DNA of 64,000 nt from Chitinophagales bacterium (lineage in GTDB: Bacteria > Bacteroidota > Bacteroidia > Chitinophagales > Saprospiraceae), in contig JAAFJY010000022.1 in the NCBI GenBank assembly GCA_013299105.1, positions 1 to 64,000 of the forward strand. The letters run 5' to 3'. How positions within the stretch are numbered: position 1 is the stretch's first letter; each line of letters starts with the position of its first letter. Below the pieces are notes generated by a model. The model was given only the letters and a program-made list of their open reading frames with translations. It was not told the origin of the DNA and did no database searches. Positions 16,658-25,208 of this stretch are shown here, one piece after another. Both the position numbers and the translations under genes were made by a program.

Positions 16658-17194
16658 TCAAAAATAATCAGCCCAACTCTTTTGGCCGGGCTTCAGTGGA
16701 ATATCGGCTTCGTATGTACCGGGTAAAGGCAGATAAGCCTGGGCTTGGGTCATGCCGATTTCGGAGGTGAAATAACCTGCTACGGCCAAACCTTTGAATC
16801 CGACGAAGAAAGGGTCCCGACCTTTGTCTAGTTTTTGCAAGTATTCCAAGCGTTTGTCAGCCGAAGCGACCAGGAAAGTAGTGCCGTATTGCTTTTGAAA
16901 ATTGTCTTCAAAAGCTTGCAAACCCGACCAAAATTTGGCCACCTCGGCGGCTGGCGTACAATCTTTCAGCATCAGTAAGATGTACTGGTCCACTTGGGCC
17001 GCTTTGGCACCTGGTGTATCGGTAGTCGGAATGATGATGTCGGCCATTTCGGCCAGGAGTGGCGCTTTTTCGGCATTGGGCAGCAAGGCCAATGCTGGAT
17101 TTTTCCAGTGGTCAAGTGCAGTTAGCGCGGACGGGGCAATGATCATACCTCCTGAAATCACAGCCAAGCGCTGTAGTATTTCCCTGCGATTCAT
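16658..17194 (-). CDS. Gluconate 2-dehydrogenase subunit 3-like protein (Tat signal)
   Basis: A 178-residue small subunit (PF13618 type). MNRREILQRLAVISGGMIIA is a twin-arginine signal, and the body keeps the family phrases ADIIIPTTDTPGAKAAQVDQ and PFFVGFKGLAVAGYFTSEIG. The family binds the GMC catalytic subunit and carries it through the Tat pathway as a hitch-hiker. The ATG at 17194 fits the signal; an in-frame ATG at 17221 would add nine residues. It is the first gene of the cluster, 36 bp ahead of the GMC gene, and is divergent from the AAA-ATPase-like gene. Confidence 0.9.
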   Translation of the reverse strand: MNRREILQRLAVISGGMIIAPSALTALDHWKNPALALLPNAEKAPLLAEMADIIIPTTDTPGAKAAQVDQYILLMLKDCTPAAEVAKFWSGLQAFEDNFQKQYGTTFLVASADKRLEYLQKLDKGRDPFFVGFKGLAVAGYFTSEIGMTQAQAYLPLPGTYEADIPLKPGQKSWADYF

Positions 17195-17380
17195 GTTTTT
17201 TGTTTGTGTTGTATGGTTCATCGGTCTAGCACTGCTGCTGGCACGACAAGCAGGGGCAAGATAGGGCTTGTTGCTCGCTTTGCGCAATATTGTTTCGGAT
17301 TTCAGTCTTTTTCAGGAAGAAATTTGTTGAAATTGGGCGAGTTTGCTTGTTCATCCAAAGCTGGATTTCCATTTTAGCAA

Positions 17381-17413
17381 CCTTGAAAAATCTCATTGAT
17401 TGCAGTATCTTTG
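17381..17413 (+). promoter_or_regulatory. Consensus promoter placing the start near the ATG of the AAA gene
   Basis: TTG near 17383-17385 is followed about 20 bp later by TATCTTTG (17406-17413), a full match to the Bacteroidota promoter. The gene starts with ATG at 17418, only 4 bp after the -7 box, so the transcript is likely leaderless or nearly so. Confidence 0.65.
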
Positions 17414-17417
17414 TCTC

Positions 17418-18950
17418 ATGGCAATTCAAAAATACCCGATCGGACGTCAGGATTTTAAAAAAATCATCACAGAAAATTTCATGTATGTAGACAAAACACG
17501 CTACTTACACCTACTTGTTGATCAAGGTGGATATTATTTTCTGTCTCGCCCACGCAGGTTTGGCAAATCACTGTTGGTTAGCACCTTGGATTACCTATTT
17601 AAAGGAGAAAAAGACTTGTTTGAAGGTCTTTACATTGCCGACAAATGGGCTTTTGAGGAATATCCGTTGATCAGGATTTCTTTTTCGGACATTGGTTATC
17701 GCACTAACGGATTAACAAAGGCCATAGTCGATGAACTAAAGAGTATAGCTGAAAAGGAAGGGATCGCACTTAGTCTTGAACTTCAAACAATTGACAAAAA
17801 ATTCAAGGCTCTCATCCATGCTTTACAAGCGAAATATCAAAAGCAAGTCGTCATCCTTATTGATGAGTACGACAAACCCATCATCGACTACCTTGATCAG
17901 GATCAAATACACATAGCACGTGAGAATCGGGGTATTCTCAAAAGTTTCTACAGTATTTTGAAAGATGCTGATCCATATTTGAAATTGGTATTCATTACAG
18001 GTGTTAGCAAGTTCAGTCAAGTCAGTATTTTTTCTGATTTAAATAACTTGTACGACCTTAGCATGGACCCAGACTATCATGAAATATGTGGCATTAGCCA
18101 GGCAGAGTTGGAACATTATTTCCCAAAAGAGTTGGAAAAATTTGATCGCGAAAAAATCCGACACTGGTACAATGGATACCGCTGGTTTTTTCCAGGCGAC
18201 ACTTTGTACAACCCCTTTTCAATCCTCAACTTTTTTGCCAAGGGTGTTTATTTCAATTATTGGTACACCACTGGCACGCCTACTTTTTTGATGGACATCA
18301 GTAAAAAGGAGCATTTTTATGAATTTGAAGAAATCACAGCTGATAGTTTAAGCCTACAATCTTTTGATTTTGAAAACATCAACCTGATCCCTTTGCTTTT
18401 TCAGACGGGGTATTTGACCATCACAGCTTACGATGAAGTGATGGACAATTTTACTTTATCTTTTCCAAATCATGAAGTAAAGGGAGCTTATTTGAACAAG
18501 TTAGCGGATACTTACATCCAGTCACAGCTTCATCCAGCTAAAGTCATCATGACCAATTTGATCAAAGCCCTGCAAACCAAAAGTACACAAACCTTAAAAG
18601 AGAACATCAATAAAGCATTCGGGCATATTCCTGGCCCGCTGTGGCAAAAAGAAAATGAACAGTTTTACCATGCCATCGTGCATCTACTTTTTAGCTTGAT
18701 GGGCGTTTACATCAATAGTGAGGTCTATACAAAAGAAGGTCGTGCAGATGCCATCATCCAAATTGAAGAAGGCATTTTTTGTCTAGAGTTTAAACTTGAC
18801 AAAAGCGCAGAAGCAGCACTTGCCCAAATTTATGACAAAGGGTACCTTGCCCCGTTTTTGAACAAAGGAAAGCCTTGTCATGCCATCGGCATCAATTTCA
18901 GCAAAGAGAAAAAAGAAGTGGAGAAGATACTTTGGGAGGAGGTCAAGTAA
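17418..18950 (+). CDS. AAA-ATPase-like / PD-(D/E)XK nuclease family protein
   Basis: A 510-residue protein with an N-terminal AAA-ATPase_like domain (PF09820) and a C-terminal DUF1703 (PF08011) nuclease-like domain. Visible motifs: YPIGRQDFKKII start, Walker A region SRPRRFGKS (43-51), Walker B VVILIDEYDKP (IDE at 148-150), FITGVSKFSQVSIFSDLNNL, and at the C-terminus GRADAIIQIEEGIFCLEFKL with Asp444, Glu457 and Lys459 as the PD-(D/E)XK-like set. These proteins are numerous in Bacteroidota genomes and have no settled function; a defence or mobile-DNA role is often suggested. The start at 17418 is preferred over 17400 because of the promoter position. It converges with the nspC gene. Confidence 0.9.
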   Translation: MAIQKYPIGRQDFKKIITENFMYVDKTRYLHLLVDQGGYYFLSRPRRFGKSLLVSTLDYLFKGEKDLFEGLYIADKWAFEEYPLIRISFSDIGYRTNGLTKAIVDELKSIAEKEGIALSLELQTIDKKFKALIHALQAKYQKQVVILIDEYDKPIIDYLDQDQIHIARENRGILKSFYSILKDADPYLKLVFITGVSKFSQVSIFSDLNNLYDLSMDPDYHEICGISQAELEHYFPKELEKFDREKIRHWYNGYRWFFPGDTLYNPFSILNFFAKGVYFNYWYTTGTPTFLMDISKKEHFYEFEEITADSLSLQSFDFENINLIPLLFQTGYLTITAYDEVMDNFTLSFPNHEVKGAYLNKLADTYIQSQLHPAKVIMTNLIKALQTKSTQTLKENINKAFGHIPGPLWQKENEQFYHAIVHLLFSLMGVYINSEVYTKEGRADAIIQIEEGIFCLEFKLDKSAEAALAQIYDKGYLAPFLNKGKPCHAIGINFSKEKKEVEKILWEEVK

Positions 18951-18959
18951 GGTCAACCC

Positions 18960-20096
18960 TCACGACAATCGATCCCGAAAATCCGCATAACCAAACTCCC
19001 TGACCACCTCCAATTCACCATTTTCGTGCCAGATGCAAATGTTGGGGTGCTTGACCCCATTGAAAGTGGTGGTTTTGACCATGGTGTAGTGGATCATGTC
19101 CCACAAAATGAGGCGATCGCCTACTTCCAGGGGCTTGTCAAAGGAATATTCGCTCATGAAATCACCCGCCAGGCAACTTACGCCACCCAGACGGTAAGTA
19201 GGTTTCCCCTCTACCGGATCGCTCGCCCCCAAGACCTTGGGCCGATAGGGCATCTCCAAGGTATCAGGCATGTGGGCGGTAAACGACACATCGAGGATTG
19301 CCGTTTTTACCCCTCTACTGTTCACGATGTCCAAAACGGTGCTGACCAACTCGCCCGTTTCCCAGGCGATTGCGCTACCGGGTTCGAGGATTACTTCGAG
19401 GTGGGGGTATTTGGCCTTGAAATTTTTCAGGATTTGGATCAGGTGCTCTACATCGTAGCCCTTGCGGGTCATCAAGTGGCCGCCGCCGAAGTTGACCCAT
19501 TTGAGTTGGGGAATGAATGAGGCAAAGCGTTGCTCAAAAGCCACCATCATTTTCTCCAAATCACTTGCCGCAGATTCGCAAAGGGTATGGGCGTGCAAAC
19601 CTTCGATGCCTTCCGGCAAAACGCCGCCAAAATTCTCAACCATTTCGCCCAAGCGCGAGCCGGGTGCTGCGGGGTTGTACAGGTCGGTCTCTACACTCGA
19701 ATACTCAGGATTGACCCTGATGCCCGGAGAAATATGCGGATGGACCTTTACTTGTTCCTTGAATCGCTGGTATTGGGTGATTGAGTTGAAGACCAAGTGC
19801 TCGCTGTAAGCCATGACGTGCAAAAACTCATCGTCGGCATAAGCAGGTGAATAGGTGTGGGCCGGAACACCCATTTCCTCAAAAATCAGACGCGCCTCGT
19901 GCAGTGAACTGGCAGTAGCGCCTGCCAAATATTGCTTGACAGAAGGAAAAACCCGCCACATGGCAAAGCCCTTGAGTGCCAAAATCACTTTCGCTCCCGA
20001 TTCCTGCTGCACACGCTGGATCAATTCGAGGTTTTTACGCAAGCGCGCCAGGTCCAATACGAAGGAGGGGGAAGGAACTTTGTTGTAGTCGATCAT
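18960..20096 (-). CDS. nspC: Carboxynorspermidine decarboxylase
   Basis: A 378-residue PLP enzyme of the alanine racemase-fold (fold III) decarboxylases. It removes CO2 from carboxynorspermidine or carboxyspermidine, the last step of the alternative polyamine route common in Bacteroidota. Visible: MIDYNKVPSPSFVLDLARL, the PLP lysine in VILALKGFAMW (near residue 43), NFGGGHLMTRKGYD, ILEPGSAIAWETGE, and the second-subunit Cys/Asp segment VSCLAGDFMSEYSF. The length is typical. The carboxynorspermidine synthase gene is not in the window. The gene stands alone, with heptamer repeats in front of it. Confidence 0.92.
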   Translation of the reverse strand: MIDYNKVPSPSFVLDLARLRKNLELIQRVQQESGAKVILALKGFAMWRVFPSVKQYLAGATASSLHEARLIFEEMGVPAHTYSPAYADDEFLHVMAYSEHLVFNSITQYQRFKEQVKVHPHISPGIRVNPEYSSVETDLYNPAAPGSRLGEMVENFGGVLPEGIEGLHAHTLCESAASDLEKMMVAFEQRFASFIPQLKWVNFGGGHLMTRKGYDVEHLIQILKNFKAKYPHLEVILEPGSAIAWETGELVSTVLDIVNSRGVKTAILDVSFTAHMPDTLEMPYRPKVLGASDPVEGKPTYRLGGVSCLAGDFMSEYSFDKPLEVGDRLILWDMIHYTMVKTTTFNGVKHPNICIWHENGELEVVREFGYADFRDRLS

Positions 20097-20117
20097 TTGG
20101 TTGGGTGGTTTTTATTT

Positions 20118-20160
20118 TTACATACGATAGATGACATACGACCTACGACATATGATTTGG
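20118..20160 (-). repeat. Heptamer tail of repeat B (partial copy)
   Basis: On the plus strand CATACGA, TAGATGA, CATACGA, CCTACGA, CATATGA, each 7 bp, then TTTGG. It is the heptamer tail of repeat B in inverted orientation, lacking most of the body, just upstream of nspC. Confidence 0.65.
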
Positions 20161-20212
20161 CCAATTTGACGTTGACCATTCGTGCTCTTTAAGCTTTTCC
20201 TTTGTTCAATTC

Positions 20213-20272
20213 TTGCCTGCGAGCCCATTAAACCATCTATCGTATATCATCTATCGTATATCGTATGTCAAG
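20213..20272 (+). repeat. Diverged repeat B copy with heptamer tail
   Basis: TGCGAGCCCATTAAACCATC resembles the CAGCGAGCCCCTAAATCAGA core of repeat B and is followed by 7 bp units TATCGTA, TATCATC, TATCGTA, TATCGTA. Together with 20118-20160 it forms an inverted pair in the 171 bp between rluD-like gene and nspC. Confidence 0.6.
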
Positions 20273-21350
20273 AAAGGTTGCCTTTCATCGCCGATTTCCG
20301 CCCGTCCAGGTAGTTGCGCCAGGCATCCAGTGCGGCTTGCATATCATCGGGAATTTCGGAATCGAACTGCATGAATTTGTTGGTGGTAGGGTGCACGAAA
20401 CCCAAAGTCTTGGCGTGCAAGGCATGGCGAGGCATCAGGTCAAATACATGGTCCACAAAGGTTTTGTACTTGCTGAACACCGTGCCGCGATGGATTTCAT
20501 CCCCGCCGTACTTTTCATCATTGAACAAGGGGTGTCCGGCATGTTTCATGTGGACCCTGATCTGGTGTGTACGTCCAGTTTCAAGCACACATTTGATCAG
20601 ACTCACGTAGTACATCGGTTCCAAAACCTCGTAATGGGTAACGGCCCACTTGCCGTGATCGCCCTCCGGATAAGCCGCAAAAAGCTGCCGGTGGCGCAAG
20701 TCGCGACCCACGTGGGCATTGACCGTGCCTTGTGCCGGATCGGGCTCACCCCACACCAAAGCATAATAAGTACGCTCGGTGGTATGGTAAAAAAACTGCT
20801 TGGCCAGGTGAGAAAGGGAATATTCGTTCTTGGCGATCACCAAAAGACCAGAAGTATTCTTGTCGATGCGGTGTACCAAGCCTACCCTTTCCTGAAAATT
20901 GCCACTTTTTAGCGATTCGGCACTGATGTTGAGGTAATGCGCAAGGCCATTTACCAAAGTGCCTTTGAAATGACCCACTCCAGGGTGTACCACCAGCCCA
21001 GGAGGCTTGTTGATCACCATCAGGTCAGCGTCTTCGTATACCACATTGATGGGCATGGCCTGGGGTACAATCCGCAATCCACCAGTGTGGGCCGATCGTG
21101 GCATGAGCAAGATCACTTCCTGTCCGGGTTTGACCTTGAAATTGGGCTTCACCTCTTGGTTATCGACCAAAACGGCACCTGCGCGAATGGCTTCCTGAAT
21201 CCGATTACGCGACACTTCGCCAATCCGGTCAAAGATGAATTTGTCGATGCGCAGCGGGCTCTGGTTAGCATCGACCCTGAAGATCTTTTGTTCATGAAAG
21301 TCATCGGAGATGTTCTCCGAATCGAGCAATTCCTCGGTGTCCATTTTCAT
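20268..21350 (-). CDS. RluA/RluD-family pseudouridine synthase
   Basis: A 360-residue RNA-modifying enzyme. An S4 RNA-binding domain at about 25-85 (QSPLRIDKFIFDRIGEVSRN) precedes the catalytic domain, with VHPGVGHFKGTLVNGLAHYL and the active-site motif HRIDKNTSGLLVIAK, in which Asp is the nucleophile. Both match RluD, which converts uridines in helix 69 of 23S rRNA; the assignment to RluD rather than RluC is likely but not certain. ATG at 21350 is chosen, with 21344 also possible. It lies 88 bp from trpA in the same direction; it may be read as the last gene of the trp transcript, or separately. Confidence 0.9.
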   Translation of the reverse strand: MKMDTEELLDSENISDDFHEQKIFRVDANQSPLRIDKFIFDRIGEVSRNRIQEAIRAGAVLVDNQEVKPNFKVKPGQEVILLMPRSAHTGGLRIVPQAMPINVVYEDADLMVINKPPGLVVHPGVGHFKGTLVNGLAHYLNISAESLKSGNFQERVGLVHRIDKNTSGLLVIAKNEYSLSHLAKQFFYHTTERTYYALVWGEPDPAQGTVNAHVGRDLRHRQLFAAYPEGDHGKWAVTHYEVLEPMYYVSLIKCVLETGRTHQIRVHMKHAGHPLFNDEKYGGDEIHRGTVFSKYKTFVDHVFDLMPRHALHAKTLGFVHPTTNKFMQFDSEIPDDMQAALDAWRNYLDGRKSAMKGNLS

Positions 21351-21438
21351 TAGCTTTACTTGGATTACGGTGTACTGGAGTGGAAGCAAAAATACGTAAA
21401 TTGAGGCAGGTAAACAAGTCTGTGCAACTAGACTTTGT

Positions 21439-22215
21439 TTACGCAGTCAAAATACCTTTCACAAAATCACGCGTACTGGCTGCTACATCTGTACTGCCCC
21501 CCACTGCCTTGATGAATGCACTGCCAATGATGGCTCCGTTGGCATACTGACATGCCTGGCGATAGGTAGCATGGCTAGAAATGCCAAAACCAATCAAGCG
21601 TGGATTTTTGAGTTGCATGGCATTGATGCGTTCAAAATAGTCAATTTGTGTTGAGCTGATCTCACTTTTAGCTCCGGTGATCGAAGAACTGGACACCATA
21701 TAGATGAAGCCATTGCTGAGCTCATCCACTTTTTTGACCCTGGCAGCCTCAGTTTGTGGGCTGATCAAGAAACTGATGCTCAGTCCCAGTTCTTCTACAA
21801 TCTTGCGGTACTTGGATTCGTACTCGTACAAGGGTAGGTCGGGCAAAATCAGCCCGTCAATGCCCACGGCGGCAGCTTTTTCAAAAAACTTTTGCTCGCC
21901 ATATTGCATTACTTGGTTGAAATAGCCCATCATAACCAGCGGAATGTTGGTTTTTTGGCGCACGACCTCCAGTTGCTCAAACAACAAAGGCAAAGTCATG
22001 CCATTTTGCAGCGCTTGGGTCCCACTCTCCTGGATGGTTGGACCATCGGCAAGGGGGTCAGAGTAGGGCATGCCTACTTCGACGAGGTCGGCCCCGGCCT
22101 TTTCCAGGTTCAAAATAATGGTTTCGGTATCCTGCAAGTTCGGATAACCGGCAGTGAAGTAGATATTGAGGATGTTTCGGTTTTTTCCCTGAAACAAGCG
22201 TTGAATGCGATTCAT
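21439..22215 (-). CDS. trpA: Tryptophan synthase alpha chain
   Basis: A 258-residue TIM barrel that cleaves indole-3-glycerol phosphate to indole and glyceraldehyde 3-phosphate. The catalytic Glu46 and Asp57 lie in LVEVGMPYSDPLADGPTIQ. FTAGYPNL near the N-terminus and VSSSSITGAKSEIS, GFGISSHATYRQACQYANG and GAIIGSAFIKAV near the phosphate site are intact. The ATG at 22215 is chosen; the open frame begins two codons earlier at a TTG. It is the last trp gene, separated from trpB by 279 bp that contains an octamer array and repeat B, an unusual gap for two chains that form one complex. Confidence 0.95.
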   Translation of the reverse strand: MNRIQRLFQGKNRNILNIYFTAGYPNLQDTETIILNLEKAGADLVEVGMPYSDPLADGPTIQESGTQALQNGMTLPLLFEQLEVVRQKTNIPLVMMGYFNQVMQYGEQKFFEKAAAVGIDGLILPDLPLYEYESKYRKIVEELGLSISFLISPQTEAARVKKVDELSNGFIYMVSSSSITGAKSEISSTQIDYFERINAMQLKNPRLIGFGISSHATYRQACQYANGAIIGSAFIKAVGGSTDVAASTRDFVKGILTA

Positions 22216-22227
22216 TTGCAAATGGAG

Positions 22228-22259
22228 TTGAAGGGTTGAAAAGTTGAAGGGTTGAAGAG
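22228..22259 (+). repeat. Octamer array (TTGAnnnG)4
   Basis: Units TTGAAGGG, TTGAAAAG, TTGAAGGG, TTGAAGAG in exact 8 bp register, 13 bp upstream of the trpA start. Confidence 0.75.
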
Positions 22260-22360
22260 CGCGACCCTCGTTTAATCAACTGTCCTTGTTTTAAAAGTCA
22301 AAAAGCAGCTTTTAAGTAAATTCTGGGCAATTGGGTTTTTGAAATTGAAAAATAAAAAAA

Positions 22361-22455
22361 TCCCAAACCGTGCAGACGATAATCCAAAACACGACAAATC
22401 TCCCCAGCGAGCCCCTAAATCAGATGTCGTATCTCGTATCTCGTCTATTGTATGT
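22361..22455 (+). repeat. Dispersed repeat B, copy 2
   Basis: AATCCCAAACCGTGCAGACG, a short spacer, CTCCCCAGCGAGCCCCTAAA and a heptamer tail GTCGTAT, CTCGTAT, CTCGTCT, ATTGTAT. It sits between trpB and trpA. Confidence 0.75.
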
Positions 22456-22494
22456 TTAAAAACAAACCCAATAAACCAGAATTCACGTTGGCAT

Positions 22495-23673
22495 CTACAA
22501 ATGCTTCATGTAAGTATCAAGGTCCTTGTCCCCCCGGCCAGAAAGGCAAAACACCAGTATATCACTTGGCTTGTATTGCATGTACTTGAGCGCGGCAAAA
22601 GCATGCGCAGTTTCTAAGGCTGGAATAATGCCTTCGCGGCGCGACACGAGTACTGCGGCTTCAAGGGCTTCCTCATCGGTGATGCTGATCGCCTCGGCAC
22701 GACCTGTGCTAATCAAGTGTGCGTGCATCGGGCCAATGCCGGGGTAATCGAGGCCTGCTGAAATGGAGTGGGGCTCCACGATCTGCCCGTCTTCGGTCTG
22801 CATCAGCAAGGTGCGACTGCCGTGGATGACTCCCTTGGTACCCAAAACGCTGGTAGCCGCCGATTTACCGCTGTGGATGCCTTCGCCAGCCGCCTCAACG
22901 GCAATCAGGCGTACTTTTTCCTCGTTCAAATAATGGTAAAAAGCACCAGCTGCATTGCTGCCTCCACCCACGCAGGCGATGACCGCGTCGGGATATTTTT
23001 TGCCCGTATGCTCCTCCAACTGCCACATGATCTCTTCGCTGATCACCGATTGAAAGCGGGCCACCATGTCGGGATAAGGGTGCGGGCCAACTACCGAGCC
23101 GATGATGTAATGCGTATCCACAGGGTTGTTGATCCAGTCGCGGATGGCTTCATTTGTAGCATCCTTGAGGGTTTTGCTGCCACTAGTGGCGGGACGAACT
23201 TCAGCCCCCAACATGCGCATCCGGGCCACGTTGGGGGCTTGCCTTTTGATGTCGACCTCGCCCATGTACACGATGCACTGAATGCCCATCAAAGCACAAA
23301 CGGTGGCCGTAGCTACCCCGTGTTGTCCTGCTCCAGTTTCAGCAATGATGCGGGTTTTGCCCAGGCGTTTGGCCAAAAGGATCTGGCCGATGGTGTTGTT
23401 GATCTTGTGTGCGCCAGTGTGGCAAAGGTCTTCACGCTTGAGATAAATGGTGGTACCATAATATTCCGACAAGCGCTTGGCCAGGTATAGCGGCGTGGGG
23501 CGGCCCACATAATCGCGCAGCAAGTGCTGAAATTCTCGCTGAAAATCAGGTTGCGAAGACAAGTCCAGGTACTTTTGTCGCAATTCCTCCACATTAGGAT
23601 GCAACATTTCGGGGATAAATGCCCCTCCGAATTCTCCGTAGTAGCCTTGTTCGTTTACTGTGATGGGTGCCAT
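22495..23673 (-). CDS. trpB: Tryptophan synthase beta chain
   Basis: A 392-residue PLP enzyme that joins indole and serine to make tryptophan. The Schiff-base Lys90 is in [33 protein letters not shown] and [16 protein letters not shown] (phosphate loop) and the [17 protein letters not shown] region are complete. Length and motifs point to the ordinary TrpB1 form that pairs with TrpA. It lies between trpF and trpA, with an octamer array in the 52 bp in front of it. Confidence 0.97.
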   Translation of the reverse strand: MAPITVNEQGYYGEFGGAFIPEMLHPNVEELRQKYLDLSSQPDFQREFQHLLRDYVGRPTPLYLAKRLSEYYGTTIYLKREDLCHTGAHKINNTIGQILLAKRLGKTRIIAETGAGQHGVATATVCALMGIQCIVYMGEVDIKRQAPNVARMRMLGAEVRPATSGSKTLKDATNEAIRDWINNPVDTHYIIGSVVGPHPYPDMVARFQSVISEEIMWQLEEHTGKKYPDAVIACVGGGSNAAGAFYHYLNEEKVRLIAVEAAGEGIHSGKSAATSVLGTKGVIHGSRTLLMQTEDGQIVEPHSISAGLDYPGIGPMHAHLISTGRAEAISITDEEALEAAVLVSRREGIIPALETAHAFAALKYMQYKPSDILVFCLSGRGDKDLDTYMKHL

Positions 23674-23687
23674 GTTCGTAATTTGAG

Positions 23688-23719
23688 TTGAAATGTTGAA
23701 GGGTTGAAATGTTGAAAAG
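23688..23719 (+). repeat. Octamer array (TTGAnnnG)4
   Basis: Units TTGAAATG, TTGAAGGG, TTGAAATG, TTGAAAAG in exact 8 bp register fill most of the 52 bp trpF-trpB gap. Confidence 0.75.
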
Positions 23720-23725
23720 AAAGGA

Positions 23726-24385
23726 CTAGCTTTTGAGGCCGTTGAGAAAAGTGGCGATTTTCTCCACTGCCTTCAAGCCGGGTGAAACCTCGAATTTGCT
23801 GTTCAAATCTAGCCCAACAAGTTGTGGGTGCCGTACCAGGCGTATGTCATTCACCGATTCGGGAGCGATACCGCCGCTGAGGATGAAAGGCGTATCGCCG
23901 TGGTAGTTGTCCAGCAAGCGCCAGTTGAATTGTTGGCCAGTGCCGCCAAAACCCGCTCCTTTGGTATCAAAAAGAAAGTACTTGCAATAAGGGCGATAAA
24001 ATTGGGTTTGGGCAAAATCAAAGTTTTCGTCGATGCCAAAAGCCTTGATCATACTGGCCCTGCGGATCGAACTAAAGCTCCACAAATCGCTCAATTCACG
24101 GCAGTACTCTGGGCTTTCGTTGCCGTGGAGTTGCACAAAATCGAGTTCAAAATCGTGTACCCGATTCAAGACCGTTTCTACCTCCGCATCTACAAATACC
24201 CCTACCCTGGCCGGGCTGTCGAGGGTCTTTTTGCCCTCTCCGTTGAGCCATTTTTCCAGTTTTTTATTGCTTTCAGCAAAACGGGGCGACTTGGGATAAA
24301 AAATAAAGCCAATCATGTCGATGGGCAGTTTTTGTACTGCTGTGATGTTCTCCTGATCGCGCATGCCGCATACTTTCACCAACAT
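23726..24385 (-). CDS. trpF: Phosphoribosylanthranilate isomerase
   Basis: A 219-residue TIM barrel that rearranges phosphoribosylanthranilate to CdRP. Family motifs: [12 protein letters not shown] (catalytic Cys near residue 6), [24 protein letters not shown], and the phosphate site [12 protein letters not shown] with [13 protein letters not shown] (the usual Asp is present). It starts 5 bp after the trpC stop, so the two are translationally close, and the protein is separate from TrpC (no fusion). Confidence 0.95.
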   Translation of the reverse strand: MLVKVCGMRDQENITAVQKLPIDMIGFIFYPKSPRFAESNKKLEKWLNGEGKKTLDSPARVGVFVDAEVETVLNRVHDFELDFVQLHGNESPEYCRELSDLWSFSSIRRASMIKAFGIDENFDFAQTQFYRPYCKYFLFDTKGAGFGGTGQQFNWRLLDNYHGDTPFILSGGIAPESVNDIRLVRHPQLVGLDLNSKFEVSPGLKAVEKIATFLNGLKS

Positions 24386-24390
24386 ACTGC

Positions 24391-25206
24391 TTAATTTTGT
24401 AGTTTAAAAACGGGGCTTTCAATTGCTTTTACTTGGCCCACAAACTCGGCGAAACGCTGCTGCGGGCGTTCGTCGCGCATAAAATGTTCGCCAATCAAAA
24501 AGCCTTGGAATCCGGCTTGCTTGAGTTGTACGATGGTTTCAGCCTGGCTGATGCCACTTTCGGAGATGCGCAAAGCCTCTTTCGGCATTTTGTCAAACAA
24601 GTCCAATGAAGTCTGCACGCTCACTTCAAAAGTCTTGAGGTTGCGGTTGTTCACGCCCACCACGTCAATGTCAGGGGTCCACTTGTCGAGTTGGTCGGCG
24701 GAATGGACTTCGAGCAGCACTTCCAGGTTCAAAGACTTGGCGGTTTTAGCTAACGCTGCAACTTCTTGATGGTTCAAACACTCGGCGATCAGCAAAATCA
24801 CATCCGCGCCCATGCTGCGCGCTTCGATGATTTGGTACTCGTCGATCATGAAGTCTTTGCGCAAAATCGGAACCTGATTGGCTGCCCGCCCCGCCATGAG
24901 ATCTTCGGGGCTGCCCCCAAAAAAGTCGCGGTCGGTCAGGATCGACAAGGCCGAAGCCCCTGCTGCGGCATATCCAGCCGTCACTTCCGCCGCTGAGGCG
25001 CTGCGATTCAAGTCGCCCTTGGATGGCGAATGTCTTTTGAACTCCGCAATGATGCCCGTGCGTTGTGGATCGAGCAAAAACTGGCGCAAAGAGTAAGTAG
25101 AGCGAGAAAAACCCAGCTGGGCTTCCAGTTCCTTGATCGAAACCAGGGCTTTGCTTTCCGCTACCTCTTCTTTTTTGCGTGCTACGATTTTATCTAAAAT
25201 ATTCAT
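24391..25206 (-). CDS. trpC: Indole-3-glycerol phosphate synthase
   Basis: A 271-residue TIM barrel that closes CdRP to indole-3-glycerol phosphate with loss of CO2. The catalytic Lys/Glu segment IAEFKRHSPSKGDL, RKDFMIDEYQIIEARSMGAD, VGVNNRNLKTFEV and SESGISQAETIV all match. The start is ATG 25206, 2 bp after the trpD stop; the in-frame TTG at 25212 is not needed. The tight spacing suggests coupling with trpD. Confidence 0.96.
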   Translation of the reverse strand: MNILDKIVARKKEEVAESKALVSIKELEAQLGFSRSTYSLRQFLLDPQRTGIIAEFKRHSPSKGDLNRSASAAEVTAGYAAAGASALSILTDRDFFGGSPEDLMAGRAANQVPILRKDFMIDEYQIIEARSMGADVILLIAECLNHQEVAALAKTAKSLNLEVLLEVHSADQLDKWTPDIDVVGVNNRNLKTFEVSVQTSLDLFDKMPKEALRISESGISQAETIVQLKQAGFQGFLIGEHFMRDERPQQRFAEFVGQVKAIESPVFKLQN

Positions 25207-25208
25207 TT

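Larger units (their letters stand above)
22216..22494. other. trpB-trpA intergenic gap filled by repeats
   Basis: 279 bp within the trp operon. It contains an octamer array (22228-22259) and repeat B copy 2 (22361-22455). I find no promoter match for trpA and no open frame of note. Confidence 0.6.
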
